In this document: positions 9,808 to 18,715 of the stretch, one piece after another | How the letters are laid out: every line of letters starts with the position of its first letter | Numbering within the stretch: position 1 is the first letter of the stretch | DNA from: Polaromonas sp. P2-4 | Lineage (GTDB): Bacteria; Pseudomonadota; Gammaproteobacteria; Burkholderiales; Burkholderiaceae_C | Direction of reading: 5' to 3' | DNA: 64,000 nt | NCBI GenBank assembly: GCA_024703855.1 | Contig: CP087965.1 | Coordinates: 380,001 to 444,000, forward strand | The notes under the pieces: model-generated | Told to the model about the DNA's origin: nothing | Seen by the model: the letters and a program-made list of their open reading frames with translations, nothing else | The model's database searches: none | Position numbers and translations under genes: made by a program

Positions 9808-10335
9808 TCAGCGGATGAATTGTTTCGTGTAGTCGGCGCCCAGGCCGACGTTTTCAAAATGCTTGTTGCACATCTCGATCTTGGTGAACACGTCTTCGTA
9901 GCCCATGCCCTTGCCCCAGGGGTCGGTGTAGTACATGACGCCATTGACCTGGAAGTAGGTGATCATTTCTTCCACGTCTTCCGGCACGTAAAGCGTGTGG
10001 GTCTCGCCGGGCGGTTCAAACACATAACTGCCTTCGGTGGCCTCCCAGTCGTGTTCCAGGTAACGCCAGCGGCCCTTGAGCACAAAACCATGCACGGCCT
10101 GCGGATGGCGGTGGCGGCTGAGCACGCCGGACTTGCGCACGCGCAGCAGATTCATCCAGTAGCCCTGGCTGGCATTCAGGCACAGCGGACGGAACCAGAC
10201 GTTTTCAGCTTGCGGCACCCACAGCCGCTCATCGGTCGGAATCGCATGCTGGACCACGATTTCAGGCAGCGCAGCCGACGGATTCGGGAATTGATAGGGC
10301 ATCAAGGGCGACGGGTCAGGGGTATCAACGGGCAT
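9808..10335 (-). CDS. Cupin protein, 2,4'-dihydroxyacetophenone dioxygenase-like
   Basis: A single-domain cupin of 175 residues. Metal-ligand motif 1 is RHRHPQAVHGFVLKGRW (His ligands and Glu-equivalent region) and motif 2 is PPGETHTLYVPEDVEE. Length and pattern resemble 2,4'-dihydroxyacetophenone dioxygenase, an Fe-dependent ring-side-chain cleaving enzyme. Many relatives are uncharacterised, so the exact substrate is open. It is the first gene of the minus-strand cluster (cupin, SDR remnant, TctC receptor, SDR, IclR). There is no signal peptide, so it is cytoplasmic. Confidence 0.7.
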   Translation of the reverse strand: MPVDTPDPSPLMPYQFPNPSAALPEIVVQHAIPTDERLWVPQAENVWFRPLCLNASQGYWMNLLRVRKSGVLSRHRHPQAVHGFVLKGRWRYLEHDWEATEGSYVFEPPGETHTLYVPEDVEEMITYFQVNGVMYYTDPWGKGMGYEDVFTKIEMCNKHFENVGLGADYTKQFIR

Positions 10336-10347
10336 TTAAGATATCCA

Positions 10348-10378
10348 TATTGTGGACATGTTGTCTACATAGTGGTCA
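10348..10378 (-). promoter_or_regulatory. Candidate operator upstream of the cupin gene
   Basis: Two overlapping inverted repeats lie 13-40 bp ahead of the cupin start: TCCA-TATTG-TGGA and GTGGAC-ATGTT-GTCTAC. IclR-family regulators bind short imperfect palindromes of this kind, and an IclR gene ends this operon. The link between site and regulator is inferred. Confidence 0.4.
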
Positions 10379-10472
10379 TTTTACCGATGACTCGATCAAC
10401 GTCACCAGGGTTTCCCCGTATTCATGCAAAAAGCAGGTGAGCAATTGCAAATGGCAAACCCCAAAGCAAACA

Positions 10473-10494
10473 GGCCCGCCATTGCTGGCGGGCC
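10473..10494 (-). terminator. Hairpin terminator after uppP
   Basis: GGCCCGCC-ATTGCT-GGCGGGCC is a perfect 8 bp stem 37 bp past the uppP stop, followed on the minus strand by a T-rich TGTTTGCTTTGG. Confidence 0.65.
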
Positions 10495-10530
10495 CGTCAA
10501 GAAAGATACGAAAGAGTGGGTGTTGCAGGC

Positions 10531-11364
10531 TTAGCCGGCCCAGGTGACCAGCCCGCTCCAGGCGGTAGCCAGCACCACCACACCAAACGCAATGCGGTAC
10601 CAGGCAAAAGGCACAAAGCTGTGGCTGGCGATGTAACGCAACAGCCAGCGGATGCACAGCCAGGCGCTGATGAATGAAAACGCCAGGCCCACGGCAAACA
10701 CGGGCGTGTCGGCCACTGACAGCAAGGCGCGGTCTTTGTACAGGCTGTAAGCCCCGGCACCAATCAGCGTCGGAATCGCCAGGTAAAAAGAAAAATCGGT
10801 CGCCGCCTTGCGCGACAAGCCCAGCAACATGCCGCCAATGATGGTGGCACCGCTGCGGCTGGTGCCCGGAATCATCGCCAGGCACTGCACCAGCCCCACC
10901 TTGAGCGCGTCCAGCGTGGTCATGCTTTCTACCTCGTGGATGCGCGCTGTGGCCGGGTTCGCCTGCTGGCGCTTTTCCGCCCACAAAATGATAAAGCCGC
11001 CAATGATGAAGGTGCTGGCCACCACCACCGGCGTGAACAGGTTGGCCTTGATGGCCTTGCCAAACAGCAGCCCCAGCAGCACGGCCGGCACAAAAGCCAC
11101 CAGCACGTTCAGGGCAAATTGCTGCGCCTGCTTTTCGCTGGGCAGCGCCACCAGCGTGTCGTGGATTTTTTGCCAGTACACCAGGATCACGGCAAAGATC
11201 GCGCCGGTCTGGATGGCGATGTCAAACACCTTGGCCTTGTCATCATCAAAACCCAGCAGTGCCCCCGCCAGGATCAGGTGGCCGGTAGAAGAAATGGGAA
11301 GAAATTCGGTCAGGCCTTCAACGATGCCCATGATGGCGGCTTTGATTAGCAATGCAATGTCCAC
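10531..11364 (-). CDS. uppP: Undecaprenyl-diphosphatase UppP (BacA)
   Basis: This integral membrane enzyme dephosphorylates undecaprenyl pyrophosphate, recycling the lipid carrier for peptidoglycan; overexpression gives bacitracin resistance. About 277 residues with multiple hydrophobic segments. The two signature motifs are present: [16 protein letters not shown] (~16-31) and [13 protein letters not shown] (~167-179), with the catalytic Glu and Arg. I start it at GTG 11364 ([17 protein letters not shown]), which matches the usual N-terminus; upstream in-frame sequence is not UppP-like. The gene is intact, with its own terminator. Confidence 0.93.
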   Translation of the reverse strand: MDIALLIKAAIMGIVEGLTEFLPISSTGHLILAGALLGFDDDKAKVFDIAIQTGAIFAVILVYWQKIHDTLVALPSEKQAQQFALNVLVAFVPAVLLGLLFGKAIKANLFTPVVVASTFIIGGFIILWAEKRQQANPATARIHEVESMTTLDALKVGLVQCLAMIPGTSRSGATIIGGMLLGLSRKAATDFSFYLAIPTLIGAGAYSLYKDRALLSVADTPVFAVGLAFSFISAWLCIRWLLRYIASHSFVPFAWYRIAFGVVVLATAWSGLVTWAG

Positions 11365-11558
11365 TTGAACTCCAGAAAACGATGGCCGATTATCGCTGTG
11401 GACGATGAGCGGCCGGCGTTCACGCTGCCAGGCTGCAGGTCGCGCGGGTCGCCCGGCATTTCGTCGCAAAGCGTTGGCCGGCACCGCCCTGGCCCCCGCA
11501 AAATCCATTTCAACGATTCATACCGATTCACGCTGATTCAACCCACCGCCAGCACACC

Positions 11559-11969
11559 ATGGAACTCACACCGCTCATTGCCGTTCACATGACAGCCGCC
11601 ATCGTCGCCACGGCCATCGGCCCCGTGGCCTTGTGGGCACGCATGGGGCGCACCCAGCGCCCACGCCTGCACCGGGCTTTTGGCTACGCCTGGGTCACGC
11701 TGATGGTCACCACCGCCATCTCGGCCATCTTCATCCGCGACTTCACGCTGCCCAATATTGCGGGTTACACGCCCATTCACCTGCTGGTGCCCTTTACCCT
11801 GTTCGGCCTGCTCGGCGCCATCGTCTACATGCTGCGGGGCGACATCACCCGTCACCGCAAGACCATGCAGCAGGTCTACATCGGCGCCTGCATCGTGGCT
11901 GGCGTCTTCACCCTGCTGCCCGGCCGCTACCTGGGGCGCCTGCTCTGGACCCAGCTGGGCCTGCTCTGA
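11559..11969 (+). CDS. DUF2306 membrane protein
   Basis: A 136-residue protein with four predicted membrane segments (about 8-28, 48-66, 78-98 and 108-125). The conserved HRAFGYAWVTLM and HRKTMQQVYIGA histidine motifs are typical of DUF2306. Function unknown. It heads a plus-strand run with 2TM proteins and a LytS/LytTR pair, with a 36 bp gap to the next gene, so it may be an output or input of that sensing operon. Confidence 0.75.
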   Translation: MELTPLIAVHMTAAIVATAIGPVALWARMGRTQRPRLHRAFGYAWVTLMVTTAISAIFIRDFTLPNIAGYTPIHLLVPFTLFGLLGAIVYMLRGDITRHRKTMQQVYIGACIVAGVFTLLPGRYLGRLLWTQLGLL

Positions 11970-12005
11970 CACCTGGCTCACCCCCGACCTGAAAGGACAT
12001 TCGCC

Positions 12006-12303
12006 ATGAACGCCTCGACCGACCCGCAAGACCAAGACATCGAACGCCTGGCCCTGCAAGCGCGCTGGCATGCGCATGGGCTGGTACATCCATGCCACCG
12101 TATTCATTGCCGTCAACCTGCTGCTGGCCAGCTTGTCCTTGATGAGCGGCCGCTACTGGGCCATCTTCCCCTTCTTCGGCTGGGGCCTGGGCCTGGCCAT
12201 CCACGGGCTGGTGGTCTTCCTCGTGCTCGGCGGCGGAGGCCTTTTCGACCGCCTGGTCCAGCAGGAGCGCAGCCGCCTCACGCTGCAGCGCGACCCGTGG
12301 TGA
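12006..12303 (+). CDS. 2TM-domain protein (frameshifted)
   Basis: A small two-helix membrane protein of about 98 residues. MNASTDPQDQDIERLALQAR leads, after an indel near 12063, into MGWYIHATVFIAVNLLLAS and WAIFPFFGWGLGLAIHGLVV. This is the 2TM domain pattern found fused to or beside LytS-type kinases. A second, related 2TM gene lies at 12693. The pair and the kinase behind them suggest a membrane sensing module. Confidence 0.72.
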
Positions 12304-12319
12304 ACAACAGGAGCCCTCG

Positions 12320-12680
12320 ATGAAAAAATACCTTTTGACCTGCCTGTTCTCGCTAGCGGCCGCATGCGTCCAGGCCGGCATGGGCCTGGCCGAACTGCCG
12401 GGCCAAAACGGCGACGGCCTGGTCACCGCCGGGCAGGACAAATGGCTCGCGCCGCGCTTTCACAGCGGCGCTATCCAGCAGGCCTACACGCCGTGCGAGC
12501 GCATCGCCGACCTGGCAACGGCCGGCCATGGCGTCCTGCTCTCGCCGCCTCCGCCGGCCGCCAACCTGGGCGACATCGCCGCCGACCTGCTGGGCGACCC
12601 GCCCGGCTTCGACCTGCAGCGTGTTGCCCGAGGTGGACCGCAAGATCACGGCCTTCTTCCGCACACACCTGCGACCCTAA
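12320..12680 (+). pseudogene. Alpha/beta hydrolase (dienelactone-hydrolase-like) with its middle deleted
   Basis: The first ~36 residues (MKKYLLTCLFSLAAACVQAG then MGLAELPGQNGDGLVT) are a signal peptide and the start of a ~340-residue secreted hydrolase. The sequence then jumps to GQDKWLAPRFHSGAI and GHGVLLSPPPP, which by my memory of the family belong to its C-terminal end, including the region of the catalytic His. The catalytic Ser elbow is absent. A further frameshift near 12622 precedes PEVDRKITAFFRTHLRP, ending at 12680. About 220 residues are missing, so it cannot be active. Assembly deletion is possible. Confidence 0.6.
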
Positions 12681-12692
12681 AATGAAGACCGC

Positions 12693-13005
12693 ATGATCTC
12701 CCCCTGCCCCCACTGTCCCCCGAAGAGATCGAACGGATCGCGCGCCAGCGCGCTGGCGCCAAACTGGGCTGGTACATCCACGCGTCGGTGTACGTGCTGG
12801 TCAACCTGTTCATCTTCGCCATCTCGCAGTACGGCTTTGGCCACCGGCCCTGGTCGGTGTTCCCGCTGCTGGGCTGGGGCCTGGGCCTGGCGCTGCACGG
12901 CGTTTCGGTGTTCGTGCTGGGCACGGGCAGCGGCCTGCGCGAGCGCCTGGTGCAAAAGAGCGCGAACGCCTGCAGCGGCAGCAGGACGGCGCCCGTCGGC
13001 CATGA
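12693..13005 (+). CDS. 2TM-domain protein, second copy (two homopolymer frameshifts)
   Basis: Reconstructed as MISPLPPLSPEEIERIARQR, then KLGWYIHASVYVLVNLFIF and FPLLGWGLGLALHGVSVF, ending KERERLQRQQDGARRP. One C is missing from a C-run at ~12707 and one A from an A-run at ~12957, which together break the frame; both are classical homopolymer losses. It resembles the 2TM protein at 12006 (shared GWYIHA and GWGLGLA.HG). It sits 23 bp ahead of the LytS-type kinase and is probably its partner. Confidence 0.75.
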
Positions 13006-13028
13006 GCGCGGCGCAGCGAAGGTTTCCA

Positions 13029-14069
13029 ATGAAAATCGACTGGATCGGCAAGCTGCAGCATTTTCTGCAGACACTCGCCCTCTGCCTGGCGGTTGCCACG
13101 GTCCAGTACGCCTTCATGCCCGAGCGGCCCTATGGACCGCCGGTGGTCTATTCACTGTGCATCGGCACCATCACCTGGGCCGTCATCGACCTGGGCCGTC
13201 ACCTCTTTCCTTCCAGCGCCGAGACCGGCTGGCCCCCGGGCCTGGCCGGCCTGGCCCTGGTCGTTGGCGGCATCGCGGCGGGTTACCTGCTGGGCACGCG
13301 GATCGCCGACCAGTTCTGCCGCCTGTATGGCTGGCACGTAGCGGGCGCAGGTGGGGGCGAGTCGCAGCTGCGCACCTCGATCCTGATCACGGTGCTGGCC
13401 GGCATTGCCGGCACCTACTACTTCTACAGCAAGAACAAGAGCGCCTACCTGCTGCGCAAAATGGCCGAGGCCCACCAGCGAGCAAGCGAGGCACGGTTGA
13501 AGCTGCTCGAGGCGCAACTGGAGCCGCACATGCTGTTCAACACGCTGGCCAACCTGCGCGTGCTGATCGGCGCCGATCCGCAGCGGGCCCAGCAGATGCT
13601 GGACCACATGATTGCCTACCTGCGCGCCACGCTGGGCGCCTCACGCGCCACCCAGCATCCGCTGCAGGCCGAGTTCGACCGGCTGCGCGACTACCTGGAG
13701 CTGATGGCCGTGCGCATGGGGCCGCGCCTGACGTACACGCTGGACCTGCCGGCCGAGCTGGCCGGCCAGCCCGTGCCCACGCTGCTGCTGCAGCCGCTGG
13801 TGGAAAACAGCATCCAGCACGGGCTGGAGCCCAAGGTCGAAGGCGGCAGCATCACGGTCAGCGCGCGGCGCGACCACGGCGCGCTGCTGCTGGAAGTGAC
13901 GGACACCGGCGTCGGCCTGCTGGGCACGCCCGCCGGCGGCAAGGGCTTTGGCCTGACCCAGGTGCGGGAGCGTCTGGCCACCGCCTACGGCGACCAATCC
14001 GCTATCGATTTAATAGCTGTTCCCGCAGGTGGTGTGCGGGCCAGCATTCGATTTCCTCTACAACCATGA
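13029..14069 (+). CDS. LytS/YehU-type sensor histidine kinase
   Basis: A 346-residue membrane kinase. It has about four hydrophobic segments in residues 15-140, then the His_kinase domain (LEAQLEPHMLFNTLANLR, phospho-His at ~167) and the ATP-binding domain (LVENSIQHGLEP N-box, TDTGVGL, GFGLTQVRERL). The start is ATG 13029 after the 2TM gene. Its stop overlaps the start of the response-regulator gene in ATGA. The last ~20 residues pass through a dispersed palindromic repeat (13998-14030, coding for QSAIDLIAVPAGG). The signal sensed is unknown; LytS relatives respond to metabolites or membrane state. Confidence 0.88.
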   Translation: MKIDWIGKLQHFLQTLALCLAVATVQYAFMPERPYGPPVVYSLCIGTITWAVIDLGRHLFPSSAETGWPPGLAGLALVVGGIAAGYLLGTRIADQFCRLYGWHVAGAGGGESQLRTSILITVLAGIAGTYYFYSKNKSAYLLRKMAEAHQRASEARLKLLEAQLEPHMLFNTLANLRVLIGADPQRAQQMLDHMIAYLRATLGASRATQHPLQAEFDRLRDYLELMAVRMGPRLTYTLDLPAELAGQPVPTLLLQPLVENSIQHGLEPKVEGGSITVSARRDHGALLLEVTDTGVGLLGTPAGGKGFGLTQVRERLATAYGDQSAIDLIAVPAGGVRASIRFPLQP

Positions 14070-14926
14070 ACCAGAACCTTGTTGCCACTGCCCTGATTGC
14101 CGAAGACGAGCCGCTGCTTGCCCAAGCCCTGCAAGACGAGCTGGCACGGGCCTGGCCTGAGCTGCGCATTGTTGCCACGGTAGGCGACGGCCTTTCGGCC
14201 GTGGCGCAAAGCCTGCAGCTGTTGCCCGACGTGCTGTTCTTCGACATCCGCATGCCGGGCCTGAGCGGACTGGAAGCCGCCGCCGAGCTGGCAGACGCCT
14301 GGCCTGCGCCGCAAACGGGTGCCAAGCCGTTTCCGGCGCTGGTGTTTGTCACCGCCTATGACCAGTACGCCGTGCAAGCCTTTGAAGCCCAGGCCGTTGA
14401 CTACCTGCTCAAGCCGGTGCAGGCCGCCAGATTGCAGAAATCAGTGCAAAAAGTGCAGTTAGCCCATATGCAACGGGCGCAAGGCGCTATCAATTCAGAA
14501 GCAAATCTGGAACATACCCTGAGCCAGTTGCGCGCTTTGTTGGCATCAAGCCCGCCTGTAAACCCGTCAACCGGCTCGTCGGTAGCCACGCCGCTGCAGG
14601 TCATTCAGGCCAGCCAGTCGGGCACCTTGGGAAGCAGCATCCGCATGGTGCCCATCGCCGAAGTGCTGTACTTCGAAGCGGCGGACAAATACATTCGCGT
14701 ATTGACCACCCACGGCGAGTACCTGATCCGCACCCCGCTCAAAGACCTGCTGCCCCAGCTGGACGCGCAAACCTTCTGGCAGGTTCACCGCGGCACCGTG
14801 GTCCGCGTCAGCGCCATTGAGTCCGTGGAGCGCGACGAAAACGGAAGGCTGAGCCTGTTACTGCGCGGCAGCGCCGACAAGCTCGCCATCAGCCGCCTCT
14901 ACAGCCACCTGTTCAAGGCCATGTAA
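14066..14926 (+). CDS. LytTR-family response regulator
   Basis: A 286-residue protein: an N-terminal receiver (phospho-Asp ~60 in FFDIRMPG; Lys in YLLKPV) and a C-terminal LytTR DNA-binding domain (VLYFEAADKYIRVLT, YLIRTPLKDLL, FWQVHRGTVVRV). The start ATG overlaps the kinase stop, so the two are coupled. The linker at ~125-145 is encoded by another copy of the dispersed repeat (about 14440-14505). LytTR regulators bind repeated ~10 bp boxes; none was identified here. Target genes are probably the upstream 2TM/DUF2306 genes, by inference from context. Confidence 0.9.
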   Translation: MNQNLVATALIAEDEPLLAQALQDELARAWPELRIVATVGDGLSAVAQSLQLLPDVLFFDIRMPGLSGLEAAAELADAWPAPQTGAKPFPALVFVTAYDQYAVQAFEAQAVDYLLKPVQAARLQKSVQKVQLAHMQRAQGAINSEANLEHTLSQLRALLASSPPVNPSTGSSVATPLQVIQASQSGTLGSSIRMVPIAEVLYFEAADKYIRVLTTHGEYLIRTPLKDLLPQLDAQTFWQVHRGTVVRVSAIESVERDENGRLSLLLRGSADKLAISRLYSHLFKAM

Positions 14927-15109
14927 CGCCCAGAACTCCAGGCCTGCAAGGCAGGTGTCCAGGAGCCTGTCGGGATTTATGAAAGCCCCATAATTATTAG
15001 CCGCGCTAATCGCCGCAGACATCCCTTCATGGCGAGGTTAAACCCGCTACTGCTTCATATGAGGTGACACATACATTCGGCTGCACCTCAATTAACGAAG
15101 CGCATCACG

Positions 15110-16269
15110 ATGAACCATGTCACCTCACACCGCCTTGCCGTGGCCACTTTGGCTGCCGGTCTTTTTGCAAGCGGCGCACTGCTCACGGGCTGCGACAACC
15201 CGCCTGACACCATCAAGATTGGCGTTGCCCAGCCTTTGTCGGGCAATATTGCGGCGCTGGGTCAAGACCTGCACAACGGCGTCAAGCTCGCTGTGGCCGA
15301 ACTCAACAAGGAAGGTTTCAAGATCAAGGGCAAGTCCGTCACCATTGAAATTGTGGCGATGGACGACCGCTCTGACGCCGCCACCGGCAAGGAAGTGGCC
15401 CAGCAAATGGTGGATGCCGGTGTGGTCGCCGTCATCGGCAACCTCAACTCGGGCGTGAGCATTGAGGCCGCGCCGATTTACGCTGCCAAAGACATCGCCC
15501 AGCTGGCGATATCGACCAACCCCAAATTCACGCAGCTGGGGCTGACCACCACCTACCGCCTGGTGGCCAACGACACGCTGCAGGCCAAGGCCATTGGTTC
15601 GTTTGCCGCCAACCAGCTCAATGCCACCAAATTCGCCGTGGTGGACGACGGCACGCCTTATGGCAAAGGCCTGGCCGATGGCGCGGTGGAGCAGCTCAAA
15701 CTGGCCAAAAAGAAATCAGCATTCGCCAGTCGTTTGACGACAAAACCACGGCCTTTGACGACCTGGCCGGCAAGCTCAAGCAAGGCAATGTCGAAGCGGT
15801 GGTCACCACGCTGGGTGATTTCCAGGTGCTCGCTTTGCTTGAAGCGCTGAAGAAAGTGGACTACACCCAGCTCAGCATCCTGGGCGGCGACACCATCAAG
15901 ACCACCACCATGCTCAAGGGCATCGGCATGGTCAAAGGCTTGTACGCCACCTCGCCGATTCTGGACGCCAAAGAGTTTGTTAACGGCAAATTGTTTTTGA
16001 CCAAATACCAGGACGCTTACAAGATGGAGCCGGCCTACGGTGGCCACTACACCTACGATGCCATGTACATCCTGGCGGGTGCCATGCGGCGCGCCAATTC
16101 CGTCCAGCCTAAAAAGATCACGGAAACACTGCGCACCTTTGACGGCTACGCGCCCATCACGGGCTCCATGAAATGGGACAGCGTGGGCGAACAGCGTTAC
16201 GGCGTGGTCGGTGTCTACTCGGCCCGCAAAGGTACCTGGGACCTGCAGCTGCGCTCAGACCGCTGGTAA
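15110..16269 (+). CDS. Branched-chain amino acid-type ABC transporter substrate-binding lipoprotein (frameshifted)
   Basis: A periplasmic-binding type 1 receptor. The signal peptide ends in a lipobox (LLTGC, Cys ~28). Family blocks follow: IKIGVAQPLSGNIAALGQD, VVAVIGNLNSGVSIEAAPIY, LAISTNPKFTQLG and the later YDAMYILAGAMRRA. One A is missing from the A-run at about 15708-15713 (AKKKEISIRQSF expected), which breaks the frame into two pieces. Mature length ~360 fits LivJ-like receptors. No permease or ATPase genes lie beside it, so it is an orphan receptor here. The ligand is unknown. Confidence 0.87.
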
Positions 16270-16389
16270 TTCCATTTCTACTTCAATGCGATATGTCGTT
16301 GCGCCGCCCTGGCCGTTACAGCACTGTCTGCGGCGGCGCGCCTAATCTCGCATCGAATTATTGGGCTTTCCACAATTCGTGACAGCATC

Positions 16390-16500
16390 CCCGTCATTGC
16401 AGGCGCAGCGCGGCAATCCATGGCGGCGCTTGATCGACGATGGATCGCCACGGCCTGCGGCCTCGCGATGACGAGACGGTGCGTAGGCCGCGCGATGACC
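16390..16500. repeat. Intergenic palindromic repeat
   Basis: CCGTCATTGC, GGCAATCCATGG, GGATCGCCACGGCC and GCGATGACGAGACGG form an imperfect inverted pair of the CGTCATTGCGAG type, widespread in proteobacterial spacers. The remainder of 16270-16555 shows no gene. Confidence 0.6.
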
Positions 16501-16555
16501 GCAAGAGTGTCATCCATTAAGGAAAGATCAATAGAAACGGAATAATTGAGGCACC

Positions 16556-17204
16556 ATGACCCAGCCCGCAATCAGCAGCAACGACAGCAACCCCGCCACG
16601 CCCGCCGAGATTCTTGATTTCTGGCTGGCCGATGGCTGGGCGCAGGGCTGGCCCACACCCGACCTGGGAAAACGCTGGTTTGGCGGCGGTGTGGCGCTCG
16701 ACCAGGAGATCAAGACACGCTTTGGCGCGCAGGTGGTGCAAGCGCTAGGCGGCGGCCTGCAAGACTGGGAAAACGGACCAACGCAACCCTCGAGCCGGCT
16801 GGCGCTGGTGATCTTGCTGGACCAGTTCACCCGCAACGTGTTTCCTTGGAACCAGCCGGGCGTTTGACGGCGATGCGCGCGCCCAGCGGCTGGTGCTGGA
16901 CACGCTGGCGCATCAGGCAGACCGGCAACTGCCCTGGGTAGCCCGTGTGTTCACCTACATGCCGCTCATGCACGCCGAAGACCAGGCGCTGCAGGACGAA
17001 GGCGTTGCGTGTTTTTCACGCCTGGTGGCTGACGCACCCGACACTTTGAGGCAGCAGTTGCAGGGCAACCTTGACGCTGCCCGCCAGCACCAGGACATCA
17101 TTGCCCGCTTTGGCCGCTTTCCCTACCGCAACGCCGTGCTGGGCCGCCGCAACACGCCTGAGGAAGAAGACTTTCTGCGCAAGGGCCCGCGCTTCGGGCA
17201 ATAG
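16556..17204 (+). CDS. DUF924 family protein (frameshifted)
   Basis: A cytoplasmic helical protein of about 215 residues, TPR-like in fold. The family motifs are present: ILDFWLADGWAQGW, KRWFGGG, LVILLDQFTRNVF and, after a small indel near 16848, FTYMPLMHAEDQALQDEG, QHQDIIARFGRFPYRNAVLG. Function unknown; it is often annotated as an uncharacterised conserved protein. It stands alone between an ABC receptor and a DUF3455 gene. Family assignment is firm. Confidence 0.82.
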
Positions 17205-17440
17205 TCAACCGTGCTTCAGCGCTTAGGCGCTTTGGCTGCAGCGCTTGCCGGTCGGGTCACCCTCGCCGCCTCAAAAAGCACACTTTTTACCCGCCCCGCA
17301 CTTTTTGAATCCAGCGGCGCATCATGTTTCGTACTGGCTTTGAGACGCCAGTAACCAGCCTGCCTGCAAAATCAGTCAGGCGAGAACGTCTTGCTCATGC
17401 TGGCCCGCTCAGGCCGGCTCACAACCTCAGGAGTTCAAAA

Positions 17441-18043
17441 ATGATGTCAAGTACGACTACCGCCGCCACCTCAGTCGCTTCAGTTGCTTCCGTGTTGGCC
17501 CTGACCCTGCTCGCCGCCTGCGGCAGCATGCAACCCAGGTATTCGCAAGCCATGCTGCCAGCGGCCGTCCAGGTGCCCGCCGGCAACAGGGTCGCCATGG
17601 AAACCGTGGGCGTGGGCGAGATCACCTACCAGTGCAGCCCCAGGAAAGACATGGCCGGCCAGTTTGAATGGGTTTTTGTCGGCCCCGATGCCAGGCTCAA
17701 TGACCGCAGCGGCAAACAGGTGGGCAAGTACTACGGCCCGCCCGCCACCTGGGAAAGCATGGACGGCTCCAGGCTGACCGCCACGCAAATCGCCGTGGCC
17801 CCCAACGGCACCGGCAACATCCCCACGCAACTGGTCAAGGCCAACCCTGCCACGGGCCGCGGCGCCATGAGCGGCGTCACCTACATCCAGCGCGTGGACA
17901 CCAAGGGCGGCGTGGCACCGACCACCCCCTGCGCCGCAGACAATGTGGGCGCCAAGCAGGTCGTGCAGTACCAGGCCGACTACATCTTCTACAAAGCCCA
18001 GGTCAGTACAAGTACGGGCTCAAGAAATGGCTCTCCCTATTGA
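17441..18043 (+). CDS. DUF3455 lipoprotein
   Basis: A ~200-residue secreted protein. The signal peptide ends in a lipobox (LLAACGS, Cys ~25). DUF3455 blocks: GITYQCSP-like GEITYQCSPRKD, FEWVFVGPDARL, YYGPPATWESMDGS, YIQRVDTKGGVAP and TPCAADNVG. The start is the ATG at 17441 with AGGAG 8 bp upstream (an alternative ATG is one codon later). The last residues after FYKAQ may be shifted by an indel, as another frame reads on. Function unknown; found in many soil proteobacteria. It converges on the next gene across a shared hairpin. Confidence 0.8.
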   Translation: MMSSTTTAATSVASVASVLALTLLAACGSMQPRYSQAMLPAAVQVPAGNRVAMETVGVGEITYQCSPRKDMAGQFEWVFVGPDARLNDRSGKQVGKYYGPPATWESMDGSRLTATQIAVAPNGTGNIPTQLVKANPATGRGAMSGVTYIQRVDTKGGVAPTTPCAADNVGAKQVVQYQADYIFYKAQVSTSTGSRNGSPY

Positions 18044-18086
18044 TCCGGCCCCATGAAGTTTTTGCGGGGTGCCGCAAGACACCCAC

Positions 18087-18113
18087 AAAAAGCCTGCATG
18101 AAGCAGGCTTTGA
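18087..18113. terminator. Bidirectional hairpin terminator
   Basis: AAAGCCTGC-ATGAA-GCAGGCTTT is a perfect stem with A-run before and T-run after, placed between two convergent genes, so it can serve both. Confidence 0.75.
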
Positions 18114-18135
18114 GCAGACTTGGGTTTAAACCCGA

Positions 18136-18582
18136 TTAACGCTGGTAATAAACGGGGCCATAACCTGGCTGATAACCCTGCCGGTAACCACGTCCACCGC
18201 GGTCATCGTCGTCGTCATCATGGCCACGGCCATGCTTTTTGTGCCAACCGTGGCGATGGCCGGGTTTGACATAAACCACCTGGGGCTGGCCATAGTAGCT
18301 CTGGTAGTAAGGGCGGGGTTGCACATACACGGGTGCCGGCTGAATATAAACCGGTGCAGGCCGCACATAAACCGGCGCTGGCTGCACATAAACAGGGGCC
18401 GGAGCGTACACGGGGAACGCATTGCCCACATTCACGGCCACACCGGGTGAGCCCACGCCCACGGACCAATAAACGTCATCTCTGGCCTGGGCGGTGCCGG
18501 CAAAACCCATGGCGGCAAGCGCCAGTGCGCCAACGGCACCGGTCAAAACGACAGAGCGGCTGGTCTTGGTGGTTGTTTTCAT
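18136..18582 (-). CDS. Secreted Pro/Tyr-repeat protein
   Basis: A 148-residue exported protein. The signal peptide (MKTTTKTSRSVVLTGAVGAL, then AAMGFAGTAQA) is followed by VYWSVGVGSPGVAVNVGNAF and then four tandem PAPVYxxP units (~60-92). The tail is basic and acidic: HGWHKKHGRGHDDDDDDRGG. The start at 18582 has GGAGAA 8 bp upstream. Small proteins like this are common in Burkholderiales outer envelopes; function unknown. The His/Asp-rich tail could bind metal, but this is only a guess from composition. Confidence 0.75.
   Translation of the reverse strand: MKTTTKTSRSVVLTGAVGALALAAMGFAGTAQARDDVYWSVGVGSPGVAVNVGNAFPVYAPAPVYVQPAPVYVRPAPVYIQPAPVYVQPRPYYQSYYGQPQVVYVKPGHRHGWHKKHGRGHDDDDDDRGGRGYRQGYQPGYGPVYYQR
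18306..18402 (-). repeat. In-gene tandem repeat coding for PAPVYxxP
   Basis: About four near-identical 24 bp units (core TATAAACCGGTGC / ACATAAACCGGCGC on the plus strand) encode the repeats of the secreted protein. Copy number is likely to vary between strains. Confidence 0.7.
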
Positions 18583-18715
18583 AAGTATTCTCCTTACCCG
18601 GGCAGAAGTGCCCATGTGTTTATTAAACGCGAGAACCCCCGACCCGCTTACCGCATGCACAGTTAAGAGCGTTGCCAAACGTAACCCTTGTGGCGTAACG
18701 GCCTAAAATCACTCG

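Noticed and set aside
12788..14926. 712-codon frame that joins a 2TM protein to the LytTR regulator
   Set aside because: The middle ~400 codons are the out-of-frame shadow of the kinase; only the two ends have real protein text, so these are separate genes.
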